From assembly GCA_022508885.1 (NCBI GenBank), contig JAFLUG010000012.1:1-34284 (forward strand): a stretch of DNA of 34,284 nucleotides, read 5' to 3'. The position numbers and the translations under genes were made by a program. Positions 25,222 to 33,913 of this stretch are shown piece after piece. Origin of the DNA: Oscillospiraceae bacterium. Lineage in GTDB: Bacteria > Bacillota > Clostridia > Oscillospirales > Ruminococcaceae. Every line of letters begins with the position of its first letter. Position 1 is the first letter of the stretch. The notes beneath the pieces are model-generated. The model was given only the letters and a program-made list of their open reading frames with translations. It was not told the origin of the DNA and did no database searches.

Positions 25222-27186
25222 GTGGCTTTATCACCTGAATTTCAGGCGTTTTTGGACGAGCTTTGCGCAAACAGTGATATTTCCTCTGTCGCGGCAGAGC
25301 GCGGGATAAGCGTAAGGCGCTCGGGAAACAGCTATTCGTGCTGCTGCCCGTTTCACGCGGAAAAAACGCCGTCTTGTCATCTCTATACCGAGGACAACCA
25401 TTTCCACTGCTTCGGCTGCGGAGCGCACGGAAACGTGATAAAATTTGTTATGCAAGCGGAAAACACGGATTTCATGAACGCCGTCGAGATACTTTCAAAC
25501 CGCGCGGGAATGACAATTCCACGGGGAAACGGCAGGTCAAACGGAAAAGTAAATTTCAAGCCTAAAAGCGGATATAATAAACCCGACAATCACAGCCGTG
25601 ATCAAAGTCCGGCTTATTCGGCCGGGACAAGCTCCGCCGGTCATTACGAAAAAAGCGCGGAGCCTGCGGGATATCCGACTTATGAGGAAGCACCTCCGAC
25701 GGCGGAAGATTATTACGCGCAGTATGAAGACGGCGGATATTCGCGAAAAAAACGTATTTACGAAATGAATCAGGCGGCGGGGAGCTTTTTCCACAAGCAG
25801 CTTTTTTCTCCCGAGGGAAAAGCGGGGCTTGATTATTTTACACAGCGGGGGCTTTCGGTAGAGACCATAAAGAGGTTTGGTCTCGGATACGCGGCTGACG
25901 ATTTTCATAAGCTCCATTATTATATGAAAAGCCTCGGATATACCGACGCGGAGCTTAAAGAAGCCGCGCTTATCTCCACCCGAAACGGAAGGGAGTTTTA
26001 CGATAAATTCCGAAACCGCGTTATGTTTCCGGTGTTTGACGAGCAAAGGCGGGTCATAGCGTTCGGCGGGAGAATCCTGACCGACGAAAAGAAAGCGCCG
26101 AAGTATCTTAACTCCGATGAAACGCCCGTTTTTCAGAAACGAAAAACGCTGTTCGCGCTGAATTACGCGAAGAGGTCCAAGGCGGATCATTTCATAATCT
26201 GCGAGGGATATATGGACGTTATCGCCATGCATCAGGCCGGATTTGACAGCGCGGTAGCTTCTCTCGGAACGGCGATAACCCCCGAACAGGCACAGCTTCT
26301 TTCCAAAAGAGGGAAGAGCAAGATAGTGCTTTCCTATGATTCCGACGCCGCGGGGCAGAAGGCGACCTCAAAGGCCATCGGTCTTTTCATGCAGACGGCG
26401 GTTGAAAAGGTGAGCGTTCTGAAAATATCGGAAGCGAAGGACCCCGACGAGTTTATAAAAAAATACGGCGCGGAGCCTTTCAAAATGCTTATCGAAAATT
26501 CAACGGGCGCGGTCTCGTTTGAAATGGAGCGTCTTTCAGGCGGGCTGGATATGAATGATCCCGACGACAAGAACGTTTTTATAAGGCGCTCGGTCAGATT
26601 TATGTCCGAAATAGCAGACCCCGCGTTTCGCGAGCTATGTATCGAAAAGGCGGCGGCTCTGGGAGACGTTTCAAAAAAATCCGTCTTGGACGGAGTAAAC
26701 GACCTTATTTCCCGAAAAGCTCCATACGCGAAAGCGAAAGCCTTAGCCGCCGATAACGCGGAGAATAACGGCGGATATGACGTCGGCTCAGACCGAAGCG
26801 GCAAAAGTCTGAGGGGAGAGGAAAACGCCGAGACGGCGGTTTTGTCGTATTTGTTTCATAATCCCGACGATATCCAAAAAATTGAAGAACGGCTTTCGGG
26901 CGGGCTGGTCACGGAATTCGGAGAGAAAGCGTACAGGCTTTTGCTTGAAAAGATCCGCGAAAGCAGCGGAGAATGCGAAATTTCGTGGCTGAATGAGAAA
27001 TTTCCCGGGGAAATGGGCAGAATAACGGAAATTGTAAACGACACTATTTTCGCTTACAGCGAGGAATGTTTTATCGAGGCGGCGTCAAAGCTTTCGGAGA
27101 TAAAGCGGAGTGTTGAAAGCGTAAATTCCTTTGCCGAGCTTGGAGATTATATACAGTATAAACAGAAAAAGGAGAGTATAGATTGA
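25222..27186 (+). CDS. dnaG: DNA primase DnaG with an extended linker
   Basis: 654 aa. Synthesises RNA primers at the replication fork. The N-terminal zinc finger has C42-x2-H45 and C63-x2-C66 (CPFH, CFGCG). The catalytic core has YFTQRGLS and [11 protein letters not shown]. The Toprim motifs are E328 in CEGYMDV and D373-S-D375 in [10 protein letters not shown]-terminal helicase-binding domain covers about 520-654. Between the zinc finger and the core lies an unusual low-complexity stretch (about 98-175) rich in Gly, Ser, Tyr, Pro and Glu, longer than in typical primases. It starts with GTG after GGGGTG. Its stop is 1 base before the rpoD ATG. Confidence 0.95.
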   Translation: MALSPEFQAFLDELCANSDISSVAAERGISVRRSGNSYSCCCPFHAEKTPSCHLYTEDNHFHCFGCGAHGNVIKFVMQAENTDFMNAVEILSNRAGMTIPRGNGRSNGKVNFKPKSGYNKPDNHSRDQSPAYSAGTSSAGHYEKSAEPAGYPTYEEAPPTAEDYYAQYEDGGYSRKKRIYEMNQAAGSFFHKQLFSPEGKAGLDYFTQRGLSVETIKRFGLGYAADDFHKLHYYMKSLGYTDAELKEAALISTRNGREFYDKFRNRVMFPVFDEQRRVIAFGGRILTDEKKAPKYLNSDETPVFQKRKTLFALNYAKRSKADHFIICEGYMDVIAMHQAGFDSAVASLGTAITPEQAQLLSKRGKSKIVLSYDSDAAGQKATSKAIGLFMQTAVEKVSVLKISEAKDPDEFIKKYGAEPFKMLIENSTGAVSFEMERLSGGLDMNDPDDKNVFIRRSVRFMSEIADPAFRELCIEKAAALGDVSKKSVLDGVNDLISRKAPYAKAKALAADNAENNGGYDVGSDRSGKSLRGEENAETAVLSYLFHNPDDIQKIEERLSGGLVTEFGEKAYRLLLEKIRESSGECEISWLNEKFPGEMGRITEIVNDTIFAYSEECFIEAASKLSEIKRSVESVNSFAELGDYIQYKQKKESID

Positions 27187-27187
27187 T

Positions 27188-28279
27188 ATGTCTGAAAATA
27201 TGAGAGGAGAAAATCTGCTTGAAGAGCTTTTCAAGCAGGGAAAGAAAAAGGGCTTTCTCACCGCGAGGGAGATAACCGACGCTCTCGAGGAGCTTAATTT
27301 TGACGCGGGGCAGATAAACAGGATATTTGACAAGATCGCCGCAATGGATATCAAGGTAGTCGATAATTTTGACGTCGAAGCGGATTTCGACACCGACAGC
27401 ATTTTCGACTACGGCGAAAGAGACCTGGATAATCCCGACGCGGATATAGTGACTGCCGACGACTCGGTAAAGCAGTATCTTAAGGAAATAGGCAGGATAC
27501 CGCTTCTTTCCACCGAGGAGGAGATAGACCTTGCCGCGAGAATGGCGGCGGGCGACGAGTCCGCTAAAACGAGGCTTCAGGAGGCAAATCTGCGCCTTGT
27601 GGTGAGTATCGCGAAAAAGTATGTCCGCAGAGGAATGCAGTTTCTCGACCTTATTCAGGAGGGAAATGTCGGACTTCTCAAGGCTGTAGAAAAGTTTGAC
27701 TATACAAAGGGCTTTAAGTTCTCCACATACGCAACGTGGTGGATAAGACAGGCAATAACCAGAGCGATCGCCGACCAGGCGAGAACTATCCGTATTCCCG
27801 TTCATATGGTCGAAACTATTTCGAGAGTCAAAAAGGCGGAAACTTTTTTGCTTCATGAAAACGGAAGCGAGCCTACCGAGGACGAGATCGCGGAGTATCT
27901 CGGAATGTCCACCGAAAAGGTGCGCGAGATAATCCGTCTCGCACAGGACCCCGTTTCTCTTGAAACGCCTATCGGAGAAGAAGAGGACAGCCACCTCGGA
28001 GATTTTATCCCCGACGACGACGCGCCCGCGCCTGCCGACGAGGCTTGTAACAGTATGCTCAAGCAAATGCTCGGCGACGTGCTTGATACTCTTTCCGACA
28101 GAGAAAAACGCGTTATAATCATGCGTTTCGGGCTTATCGACGGCAGAGCGAGAACTCTCGAAGAGGTCGGACAGGAATTTCAGGTAACACGCGAGCGCAT
28201 AAGACAAATTGAAACAAAGGCTTTGAGAAAGCTCCGTCACCCCACACGAAGCAGAAAGCTGAGAGATTTTCTGGAATAA
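27188..28279 (+). CDS. rpoD: Primary RNA polymerase sigma factor (SigA/RpoD)
   Basis: 363 aa. It directs RNA polymerase to housekeeping promoters. Region 1.1-like N-terminal sequence covers about 1-70. Region 1.2 has [15 protein letters not shown]. Region 2 has [33 protein letters not shown] and the -10 reading helix with [13 protein letters not shown]. Region 3 has [10 protein letters not shown]. Region 4.2 has the -35 reading helix [20 protein letters not shown]. The position after dnaG is the classic macromolecular synthesis arrangement. AAGGAGAG lies 13 bases before the ATG, and the dnaG stop is adjacent. The [14 protein letters not shown] end is that of true SigA proteins. Confidence 0.96.
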   Translation: MSENMRGENLLEELFKQGKKKGFLTAREITDALEELNFDAGQINRIFDKIAAMDIKVVDNFDVEADFDTDSIFDYGERDLDNPDADIVTADDSVKQYLKEIGRIPLLSTEEEIDLAARMAAGDESAKTRLQEANLRLVVSIAKKYVRRGMQFLDLIQEGNVGLLKAVEKFDYTKGFKFSTYATWWIRQAITRAIADQARTIRIPVHMVETISRVKKAETFLLHENGSEPTEDEIAEYLGMSTEKVREIIRLAQDPVSLETPIGEEEDSHLGDFIPDDDAPAPADEACNSMLKQMLGDVLDTLSDREKRVIIMRFGLIDGRARTLEEVGQEFQVTRERIRQIETKALRKLRHPTRSRKLRDFLE

Positions 28280-28357
28280 AAGGCTGCTTACATAACAAGA
28301 GTATAAGCGGCATATTTGGAGAGGGTGCGGTATAGAAGTATCGTATCATTCGAGCGT

Positions 28358-28426
28358 CTGCCTTTGGCGAAGTCCCACGCGTGAAACGTATTGCCAAAGG
28401 CGGCACGCCTTGCTGTGGGATTTTTT
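28358..28426. other. Interlocked inverted repeats between the two sigma genes
   Basis: Helix a: GCCTTTGGC (28360-28368) with GCCAAAGGC (28393-28401), extendable to 28358-28370/28391-28403. Helix b: 28371-28379 (AGTCCCACG) with 28414-28422. The arm order a, b, a', b' is that of a pseudoknot. A third hairpin AAGGCG-GCA-CGCCTT (28397-28411) competes with helix a for a'. T6 follows at 28421-28426. It may be the rpoD terminator, an attenuator or RNA switch for the second sigma gene, or a diverged family B repeat on the minus strand (ATTCGAGC at 28348-28355). Confidence 0.7.
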
Positions 28427-28463
28427 CACGGATATGCTTTGAAGAATAAAAAGGATAGAGTAA

Positions 28464-29516
28464 ATGAACAATACGGAAAAAATTTTAGGCGAGCTTATTG
28501 AAAAAGCTAAGCAGACGGGAACTCTCAGTACCAAAGAGCTTTACAGTCTGATGGACGATATCGATATAGACATAGATAAGCTTAATGATTTTCTTGAACA
28601 GAACAACATAAAGCTTATTGACGACTATACTGTCGAGGAAGATCTTGAAGAGGGACTGAGCTATGACGACAGTGACAAAAACAGCGCGGTCCTTGACGAT
28701 CCCGTAAAGATACATCTCAGAGAGATAGGGCGCATACCGCTTCTTTCGGCGGAGGAGGAGATAGAGCTTGCGCGTGAGATATCCGAGGGAAGCGAGGACG
28801 CGCGAAACAGGCTTATAGTTGCGAATATGCGCCTTGTCGTAAGTATCGCAAAGCACTATGTCGGACGCGGAATGCCGCTTCTGGATCTTATTCAGGAGGG
28901 TTACAGCGGACTGATAAAGGCTGTGGAAAAATTCGACTACACAAAGGGTTATAAGTTTTCCACATACGCGACGTGGTGGATAAGACAGGCTATCACAAGA
29001 TCGATAGCTGACCAGGCGCGCACGATACGAATTCCGGTGCATATGGTTGAAACCATTTCCCGCGTAAAGAAAACACAGAACGCCCTGCTTCACAAAAACG
29101 GACGCGAGCCTACGACGGATGAAATTGCCGAGGAGCTGAAAATGACGCCGGAAAGAGTGAGGGAGGTCCTGAGAATTTCTCAGGAGCCTGTGTCGCTCGA
29201 GGCTCCCGTAGGAGAAGAAGAGGACAGCTTTCTGGGAGATTTTATTCCCGACGAGGACGCGCCTACTCCGGTAGATACGGCGATGAAATCCGTATTCAAG
29301 GACGAACTTAACAAGGCATTGAACACTCTCCCCGAGCGCGAGCGCGAGGTCCTGAAATTCCGTTATGGAGTTGGTTACGACCGTTCGCATACGCTCGAAG
29401 AGGTCGGAAGGCAGTTTAAGGTGACGCGAGAAAGAATACGCCAGATAGAAGCAAAGGCGCTGAGAAAGCTTCGTACACAAGGAAAAAGCAAAGGCCTGAA
29501 AGTTTTTCTGGATTAA
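28464..29516 (+). CDS. Second RpoD-type sigma factor, tandem paralogue
   Basis: 350 aa. All core regions of a group 1/2 sigma-70 factor are intact: [14 protein letters not shown] (1.2), [12 protein letters not shown] and [21 protein letters not shown] (2.1-2.3), [13 protein letters not shown] (2.4), [10 protein letters not shown] (3.0) and [18 protein letters not shown] (4.2). The promoter-contacting helices are nearly identical to the gene upstream, so it should read similar promoters. It differs in a shorter, acidic N-terminal region ([25 protein letters not shown]). Its tail is [14 protein letters not shown] instead of the LRHP-type SigA end. AAAAGGATAGAG precedes the ATG. It may be an alternative primary-like factor for certain growth states, which is inference. 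Confidence 0.92.
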   Translation: MNNTEKILGELIEKAKQTGTLSTKELYSLMDDIDIDIDKLNDFLEQNNIKLIDDYTVEEDLEEGLSYDDSDKNSAVLDDPVKIHLREIGRIPLLSAEEEIELAREISEGSEDARNRLIVANMRLVVSIAKHYVGRGMPLLDLIQEGYSGLIKAVEKFDYTKGYKFSTYATWWIRQAITRSIADQARTIRIPVHMVETISRVKKTQNALLHKNGREPTTDEIAEELKMTPERVREVLRISQEPVSLEAPVGEEEDSFLGDFIPDEDAPTPVDTAMKSVFKDELNKALNTLPEREREVLKFRYGVGYDRSHTLEEVGRQFKVTRERIRQIEAKALRKLRTQGKSKGLKVFLD

Positions 29517-29637
29517 TAAATTTGCCTTGAAATTTTGCTGTGATATTCCGAATGGCTATCAAATGTAAAAAGCTGTTTATTATGCTATTTATCCATAATT
29601 TACGATAATTGTTTTTTAATTTTATAAAAATTGACTA
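29517..29637. other. AT-rich gap after the sigma genes
   Basis: This stretch is A/T-rich with no frame that carries a ribosome site. No convincing GC hairpin terminator follows the second sigma gene. Transcription may fade or run on into the next gene, which has its own promoter. Confidence 0.4.
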
Positions 29638-29666
29638 TTGAAATTAACGCCAATATGTGTTATACT
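29638..29666 (+). promoter_or_regulatory. Promoter of the SCP2/H1-like gene
   Basis: -35 TTGAAA (29638-29643), 17-base spacer ending TGTGT, -10 TATACT (29661-29666). TRTGn extension present. The leader is about 60 bases and ends in AAGGAGG. Confidence 0.85.
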
Positions 29667-29733
29667 AACCACTGTAAGGTAGAATATTTATTTATCAGAA
29701 AGCAGTAGTTTCAAAATATAAGGAGGATATATC

Positions 29734-30288
29734 ATGAACAATGCAGAACTTTCCAAAAAGGTTGAGGGCTATTTAAAGGCCTCCGCTTCGAAGGCAAAGA
29801 AGTTTGAGGATCTGGTTGCGGTAACTATTTCTTTGATCTCCGAGAATAACGAGGATTTGTATGTAGAGATTAAGGACGGCAAGATCACCGTTGCTCCTTA
29901 TCGTTATAATGATTTTGGCTGTGCTATCGAGGCGTCTCCCGAAAGCATCGACCGTATCTTCTCCGGTGCGGTTTCTTTCGACAAGGCTCTCGCTGACGGG
30001 CTTGTAAAGGTCGCTGACGGCGACGTTGCTAAGTTCAAGGCTCTTGAGGTCCTTGTTCCTTCGAAGAAGGCTCCTGCAAAGAAGCCCGCTGCAAAGGCTC
30101 CCGCTAAGAAGCCTGCTGCTAAGACTGCGGCAAAGGCTCCTGCCAAGGCTCCTGTTAAGACTGCTGAAACGGCTGCCGCTAAGCCCGCGGAAAAGCCCGC
30201 TGTTGCAAAGGTTGCAGTTCCTGCTCCCGCTGCAAAAACGCCGGCTGCTACTGAAGCTGCTAAAAAGCCTCCCGTAAAGAAAAAGTAA
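29734..30288 (+). CDS. SCP2-like domain protein with histone-H1-like tail
   Basis: 184 aa. Residues 1 to about 108 form a compact domain whose second half (IKDGKITVAPYRY, ASPESIDRIFSG, DGLVKVADGDVAKFKAL) resembles the SCP2 sterol-carrier fold, judged by pattern only. Residues 109-184 are almost wholly Lys, Ala and Pro in repeats such as KKAPAKKPAAK, like the tail of histone H1 and of bacterial H1-like nucleoid proteins. The tail would be disordered, strongly positive and able to bind nucleic acid or acidic polymers. A strong promoter, AAGGAGG and the use of common codons suggest high expression. The lack of a signal peptide suggests it is cytosolic. Function is unknown. Confidence 0.8.
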   Translation: MNNAELSKKVEGYLKASASKAKKFEDLVAVTISLISENNEDLYVEIKDGKITVAPYRYNDFGCAIEASPESIDRIFSGAVSFDKALADGLVKVADGDVAKFKALEVLVPSKKAPAKKPAAKAPAKKPAAKTAAKAPAKAPVKTAETAAAKPAEKPAVAKVAVPAPAAKTPAATEAAKKPPVKKK

Positions 30289-30313
30289 TCTGCGGATTTA
30301 AAGATGTCTGAAT

Positions 30314-30346
30314 GCTCCCGCGTTGATTTCGCGGGAGCTTGTTTCA
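30314..30346 (+). terminator. Terminator of the SCP2/H1-like gene
   Basis: GCTCCCGCG (30314-30322) pairs perfectly with CGCGGGAGC (30330-30338), followed by TTGTTT. It lies 26 bases after the stop codon. Confidence 0.85.
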
Positions 30347-30378
30347 ATAGTTAACGACAAGTTTTCTCAAAAGACTTT

Positions 30379-30452
30379 GCGGATATAGTTTATCGGTAAA
30401 ACATCAGCTTCCCAAGCTGAGGTGGTGGGTTCGACTCCCATTATCCGCTCCA
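30379..30452 (+). tRNA. tRNA-Gly (anticodon CCC)
   Basis: The acceptor stem GCGGATA pairs with TATCCGC. The anticodon stem TCAGC/GCTGA closes the loop TTCCCAA, giving anticodon CCC that reads GGG glycine codons. The T-loop GGTTCGACTC and an encoded CCA (30450-30452) are present. No promoter of its own is clear, so it may be read through from upstream. Confidence 0.96.
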
Positions 30453-30475
30453 GCGGCGAGGCGCCGCCTACTGTT

Positions 30476-30548
30476 CGTCCCGCACGTTACTGCGGGACGA
30501 TTTGTTTATGCTCGAATACAATGAAATCTTTTTTATCAGGGTCAGACA
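30476..30548 (+). repeat. Family B repeat, plus-strand copy after tRNA-Gly
   Basis: The 24-base hairpin 30476-30499 (CGTCCCGCA with TGCGGGACG) matches 21 of 24 bases of the hairpin at 33684-33707 read on the minus strand. Similarity continues through ATTTGTTTATGC and CGAA to the core AAATCTTTTTT (30524-30534), ending in TCAGACA at 30542-30548. The hairpin may also end the tRNA-Gly transcript. Confidence 0.75.
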
Positions 30549-30554
30549 TATCAC

Positions 30555-30603
30555 AATCGCCCGTTTACGGCTTTGCGAAGCCGCAAACTGGCGATTTCTT
30601 TTT
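30555..30603. terminator. Long terminator hairpin between convergent units
   Basis: 30555-30573 pairs with 30578-30596 over 17 of 19 positions (AATCGCC/GGCGATT outer, CGGCTT/AAGCCG inner, TGCG loop), followed by a T-rich tail on the plus strand. A further small CCGCC/GGCGG hairpin at 30642-30655 lies next to the HD-GYP stop codon. Confidence 0.78.
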
Positions 30604-30659
30604 GTGGATCTTTGCCTTTTGGCCTTTATTTGTACTACCGGTACACCGCCCATCGGCGG

Positions 30660-33620
30660 TTATTTTAATTTCCCAAGAACCTCTATGTCATCAGACTCTA
30701 ACGTAATGGGAACCGAGCCTTCCTTTATCATATCGAGCATATATCTGACAACCTCCGGGTCAAACTGGCTGCCGCTGCCTTCGGTAAGTTCCTTTATTAT
30801 TACGTCGCTTGGCATAGCCTTTCTGTAACAGCGGTCGCTGCTCATTGTGTCGTATGTATCGGCAACTCCGATTATGCGCGCCACGGGAGGTATATCCTCG
30901 CCCTTAAGCCCTTCGCAGTAACCGTTTCCGTCAAAGCGCTCGTGGTGATATTTCGCACCGTAGGCTATACCGTCGAGCGCGGTAAACTTTTTGAGAATAT
31001 CGCCGCCGATCGTAGGGTGGGTCTGTATAATGCCGCGCTCATCTTCGGTCAGCTTGTCGGGCTTGTTGAGTATGCTGTCGGGAATGCCTATTTTGCCTAT
31101 GTCATGCAGCAGGGCTATGTAATAAATATTCTCCTGCTCGGTTTCACTCTTGCCCATTCTCTTTGCAAGCTCTCTTGAATATCTCGCCACTCGCAGGGAG
31201 TGTCCGTTTGTGTATGTGTCCTTGGCGTCGATCGTTCGCGCGAAGGTCTGAAGCGCCTGTTCGATGATGCTTCTGTATTCTTTCTGGCGCTTTTGTATGC
31301 TTGCGATTTTCGCTCTCGAAATAAGCATTACGACTCCTGCGACTAATGCCGCTCCCGCAAGTGCTGTCAATATAACAAAGGCGGGATATTCATAAAGCTT
31401 TTTCTCTTTTTCAAGCGATAATTCGCATATGTTCTGGTTATCGGGATCTTCAGGATCAAATATTCTCAGTCTGAAGGTGTACTCTCCGCCTGGCAGGTTT
31501 GTGTAGCTTATACTGCCGCTTTTTTCGCCGATAAGAATCGTTTCTTCTTTATCAAAACCTTCGAGACAGTACGCTATGCCGATCTGTGTTGTATCGGTAT
31601 AAGACAGCGCGGCAAAGTCGATAGTTACACGCGAGGCGCCCTTGTCAACGGAAATGGTTTTCGGATGGTTATACTGCACGCCGTCTACCGAGACCTCGCC
31701 GATGATGCCTATGGGGAGTATGTTTGAAACGCCACTGAATCCAAACACGCTTATACCGCTTCTGGTAGACATATATAATTTTCCGTCGTTATCTATCCAG
31801 TTCCATGTGTTGGCGTTGAGAGAGCCGGACAATCCGTGCTGAACGGTGTAATATCTCTTGGGCGATAACACCTCGCCTTTAAGAAGCTTTTCCTTGTCAA
31901 AGGACAAAATACCGTTGTTCTGAAGTATCCAGAGCATCCCGTCCCTGTCGTACATATCAAAAATACTGCCCGCGCCTTTTTTTATGTTGGAAAGCGTTTT
32001 AAATCCGCCGCTGTTCCAATAATACAGGCTGCTTCCGGCGCTTACGAAATATCCGCCGCCGTCACTGTCCGCGATAATGCGAAGCACCGCGCCGTCGGAA
32101 AGCCCTTCGTCAAAGCTGTGGTTTGTGACATTATCGCCGTCTATCTCATAGACTCCTCCGCCGTCGCTTCCGACAAGCAGAGTGCCGCTGTCGGTCTCGA
32201 GCAGGCAAAGCACCGTAGTTATTCCAAAACTTTCACTGCCGTAGCTGCGTACAACCTTTCCGCCGCTGATTATACTTACGCCGCCCTGTGTGCCGACCGC
32301 TATGCTTCCGTCAGAAAGCTCGGTTATCGTGCGCGCCTGTGTGTTTACAAGCCCATTGCTTTCGCTGAAGATCTGTATGCTGTTATCACTCGGGTCATAG
32401 CACGCGACGGCCGCCTCGGCGGAATTTGCCGCAACCCATATCCTGCCGCGGCTGTCCGCGGTAAAGCACCTCACGCGCACGCCGTCATAAAGCTCAGTAA
32501 GCTCGTTTGTTATTCTGTTCCAGCTATTGTCGAAAACAAACAACCCATTATCTGTCGCCGCATAACAGCGCCCGTTCCGGCTGACAACGGCGTTTATCGG
32601 CACTCCTTCAAGGTCTGCCGCGCTGTTGGGACTTCCAAAGCAGCCGAGAGTGTATTTTATCACTCCGTGGCTTGTGGAAGCAAGCCAGATATTACCCTCA
32701 TAATCGACACAAGCTCCGTTTAGGGCAGTCGCTTTTTCAGCTTCTCCGAAAGTAAGGCTTGAGCCGTCCGCTTCGATAACATATAAGCCTATATTTCCGC
32801 AGACTGTTACCCGGCCGTTTTTGTCGGTACAGATGCGGTTGTGGGTAGTAACATTATCGGTAGTGAAGTATTCGGTTTTTATTTCGGCAGGGTCGAGGCT
32901 GTCGGAAGTAAACGTAAGCTTAGCGGCTGAATTGCCTGATGTTCCGAGATAAATATTTCCCTCTGTATCAGACGCTAAGCAGTAAATGTCAGTTTCCGAA
33001 AAGAAATCGTCGGAGCTGAATACGCGTTCCGCAGTGCCGTCCTTTACCACCGCGCACAATCCGCCGTTCAATGCCCCCCACACTCTGCCGCGGCTGTCAA
33101 CACCGACCGAGTATACCGTTCCTCCGTTGACATACTCTCCTTTGTAGGGCACGATATCTGCTCCGTTTATCTCGCCCATACCTGAATTGGAGGCGATGTA
33201 TATTTTGCCGTCCGCACCCTCCGCGAAATCGCGTATGCAAAGATAGCTGTTGTCTGACGGTGAGTTTATCGAGGTAAATTCGCCGTCCTCCATAACATAT
33301 ACTCCGTAGTTATTGGTGCCTATCCACAGCTTGCCCGAGGAATCTTCATAAAGTGCGCGGACGGCCGCTGAATCTATCATTTCGCTGAAATCGCGGAAGG
33401 CGCTGCCGTCATAGCGTATGAGTCCGCCATAGCTGCCTATCCATATGTATCCGTCCGAGGTCTGAATAACATCGTTGGCCTCACCTGTGGGAAGCCCGTT
33501 TCTTTCGTTATAAATCGCTGCAACATACGCATTTTCTATGTCGTACGCATATGCCGGAAAAGCGCAGGCCAGTACAACAGCGCATATGATCATAACCGCA
33601 CAAATGCGTTTTATTTTCAT
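30660..33620 (-). CDS. Beta-propeller sensor with HD-GYP cyclic-di-GMP phosphodiesterase domain
   Basis: 986 aa. The signal peptide is about 1-25. Two-component-regulator-type propeller repeats (about 35-640) are marked by DGYIWIGSYGGLIRYDG, GKLWIGTNNYGVY, and GNIWLASTSHGVIKY. A Y_Y_Y-like domain (about 655-735) ends in GGEYTFRLRIFDPED, and one membrane helix lies at about 744-766. The cytosolic HD-GYP domain has H839-D840 in LLHDIGKIG and H892-H893-ERFDGNGY. The family's GYP triplet is here GYC (C902). HD-GYP domains hydrolyse cyclic di-GMP to GMP or pGpG. I infer that an external signal, perhaps a sugar, controls turnover. GGAGGA precedes the ATG. Its long leader carries family B repeats. 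Confidence 0.93.
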   Translation of the reverse strand: MKIKRICAVMIICAVVLACAFPAYAYDIENAYVAAIYNERNGLPTGEANDVIQTSDGYIWIGSYGGLIRYDGSAFRDFSEMIDSAAVRALYEDSSGKLWIGTNNYGVYVMEDGEFTSINSPSDNSYLCIRDFAEGADGKIYIASNSGMGEINGADIVPYKGEYVNGGTVYSVGVDSRGRVWGALNGGLCAVVKDGTAERVFSSDDFFSETDIYCLASDTEGNIYLGTSGNSAAKLTFTSDSLDPAEIKTEYFTTDNVTTHNRICTDKNGRVTVCGNIGLYVIEADGSSLTFGEAEKATALNGACVDYEGNIWLASTSHGVIKYTLGCFGSPNSAADLEGVPINAVVSRNGRCYAATDNGLFVFDNSWNRITNELTELYDGVRVRCFTADSRGRIWVAANSAEAAVACYDPSDNSIQIFSESNGLVNTQARTITELSDGSIAVGTQGGVSIISGGKVVRSYGSESFGITTVLCLLETDSGTLLVGSDGGGVYEIDGDNVTNHSFDEGLSDGAVLRIIADSDGGGYFVSAGSSLYYWNSGGFKTLSNIKKGAGSIFDMYDRDGMLWILQNNGILSFDKEKLLKGEVLSPKRYYTVQHGLSGSLNANTWNWIDNDGKLYMSTRSGISVFGFSGVSNILPIGIIGEVSVDGVQYNHPKTISVDKGASRVTIDFAALSYTDTTQIGIAYCLEGFDKEETILIGEKSGSISYTNLPGGEYTFRLRIFDPEDPDNQNICELSLEKEKKLYEYPAFVILTALAGAALVAGVVMLISRAKIASIQKRQKEYRSIIEQALQTFARTIDAKDTYTNGHSLRVARYSRELAKRMGKSETEQENIYYIALLHDIGKIGIPDSILNKPDKLTEDERGIIQTHPTIGGDILKKFTALDGIAYGAKYHHERFDGNGYCEGLKGEDIPPVARIIGVADTYDTMSSDRCYRKAMPSDVIIKELTEGSGSQFDPEVVRYMLDMIKEGSVPITLESDDIEVLGKLK

Positions 33621-33647
33621 GAGTATTCCTCCAGAATAACGTTATAT

Positions 33648-33895
33648 ACAAAAAAGACTTCGCCTGTTCGCGCACAAAGAAATAGTCCCGCATCAACGTG
33701 CGGGACGCACTGGGTGCACGCATTATGCGCTATGCGCAAAACGCTGGCATTGCCCTTGTGTCTAACTTTTACAAAAAAGATTTTCGTGATAGCCGTACAG
33801 AAAATAACGTTCCCAATGAAAGCAACGTTTTATTGGGAACCGGGTGCAGGGCTTGCCCTGCTGTCTAACTTTTACAAAAAAGATTTTTTCGACAA
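33648..33895 (-). repeat. Tandem family B repeats in the HD-GYP leader
   Basis: A 26-base direct repeat is identical at 33759-33784 and 33862-33887 (plus strand TGTCTAACTTTTAC then A6 GATTTT). A shorter trace is at 33648-33659. Each full core adjoins GC-rich palindromes: GCAGGGC/GCCCTGC (33846-33861), GTTCCCAAT/ATTGGGAAC (33809-33840), and GTCCCGCA/TGCGGGAC (33685-33706). The promoter at 33914-33942 places all of it in the 5' UTR. No frame here looks coding. Confidence 0.8.
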
Positions 33896-33913
33896 TCTGT
33901 TTTTCTTGATGGT

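Noticed and set aside
27071-29480. Long antisense open frames (389 and 331 codons) opposite both sigma genes
   Set aside because: They mirror the codon bias of the conserved sigma frames, have no family-like protein pattern and no promoter or ribosome site.
33648-33895. Cyclic-di-GMP riboswitch in the HD-GYP leader
   Set aside because: A CACAAGGGCAA string on the minus strand recalls the GEMM-I core, but the other conserved segments and the required stem order are missing.
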